DNA of 14,905 nt from an uncultured Chitinophagales bacterium (GTDB taxonomy: Bacteria > Bacteroidota > Bacteroidia > Chitinophagales > Chitinophagaceae): positions 1-14,905 of the forward strand of contig CAMPIQ010000090.1 in assembly GCA_946886475.1 (NCBI GenBank), read 5' to 3'. Position 1 is the stretch's first letter; each line of letters opens with the position of its first letter. The notes below the pieces were generated by a model. It was not told the origin of the DNA. It made no database searches and was given only the letters and a program-made list of their open reading frames with translations. Positions 14,598 to 14,905 of the stretch are shown piece by piece. Position numbers and translations under genes: made by a program.

Positions 14598-14905
14598 ATG
14601 GACAGGATCTCGCAACTCAGGGCATTTTTAGAAGATAATCCGGGCGACAGTTTTTTAAAGCATGCACTGGCTTTGGAATTTGTAAAATTAGGTGATGATG
14701 AACAGGCAGGAAAACTGTTTGAAGAGGTGCTCGTGAAAAATGAAAATTATATTGGCAGTTATTTCCATTTATGCCAGGTGCTGATAAGGAAAGGAAATAT
14801 TGACGAAGCTATTACATGGTTTAAAAAGGGATTGGATAAAGCCAGAGAGGCAGGGGATAATCATGCTTACAGTGAATTGTTAAGTGCCTATGAAGATTTA
14901 ATTTA
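14598..14905 (+). CDS. TPR repeat protein (partial at window edge)
   Basis: An open frame of 102 codons from the ATG at 14598 (MDRISQLRAFLEDNPGDSF) to the window edge, with no stop inside; the last two bases, TA, could begin one. The sequence is all-helical with tetratricopeptide repeats: unit 1 around residues 16-49 (SFLKHALALEFVKLGDDEQAGKLFEEVL pattern) and unit 2 around 50-83 (YIGSYFHLCQVLIRKGNIDEAITWFKKGL), each with the Gly/Ala and aromatic positions of the TPR consensus. There is no signal peptide, so it is cytoplasmic and probably a protein-protein adaptor. It may be a compact protein of about 100 residues ending right at the edge. It is divergent from etfB, sharing the upstream region. 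Confidence 0.75.
   Translation, partial: MDRISQLRAFLEDNPGDSFLKHALALEFVKLGDDEQAGKLFEEVLVKNENYIGSYFHLCQVLIRKGNIDEAITWFKKGLDKAREAGDNHAYSELLSAYEDLI

Overview
The window looks like a chromosomal segment of a Bacteroidota bacterium, probably from the Chitinophagaceae or a close relative. The support is a type IX secretion (T9SS) style C-terminal sorting domain on a 2007-residue secreted protein, an outer-membrane beta-barrel protein of the PorT/OMP_b-brl type, several Bacteroidota-type -7 promoter boxes (TAnnTTTG), little sign of Shine-Dalgarno sequences, and protein sequences typical of that phylum. The family assignment is inference from residue patterns only.

Layout. Positions 1-47 may hold the first codons of a gene leaving the window on the minus strand. 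Positions 185-7681 are a plus-strand surface or envelope block: a small beta-barrel protein with its own terminator, a four-helix membrane protein of unknown function, and the giant multidomain secreted protein, closed by a strong terminator at 7700-7729. Positions 7894-9895 carry, on the minus strand, ornithine aminotransferase (rocD) followed by a VIT/CCC1-type metal transporter. A plus-strand VOC (glyoxalase/dioxygenase superfamily) gene at 10037-10525 runs head-on into a minus-strand pair, ispE (isoprenoid precursor synthesis) and queD (7-deazaguanine or pterin pathway); the VOC and queD stop codons share one TTAA. A non-coding tract with a 46-47 bp tandem repeat (11794-11978) separates ispE from a second minus-strand cluster: etfB, etfA and a bifunctional-nuclease-domain (DUF151) protein with a C-terminal UVR motif. 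The window ends in a divergent TPR protein gene that is cut by, or finishes just beyond, the edge.

How the genes work together. etfB and etfA make the two subunits of one electron transfer flavoprotein. rocD/VIT and ispE/queD look co-transcribed by spacing, but no metabolic link within either pair is evident. Most of the window is ordinary housekeeping content. The less ordinary parts are the modular architecture of the giant protein, with a duplicated module I cannot assign to a named family; the tandem repeat tract whose outermost degenerate copy contains the ispE start codon; an EtfB motif that matches neither the common non-bifurcating nor the bifurcating pattern; and -7 boxes lying almost on top of start codons. 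I see no CRISPR array, transposase, integrase, phage module, toxin-antitoxin pair, defence island or rRNA/tRNA gene, and I do not claim a new multi-gene system here.
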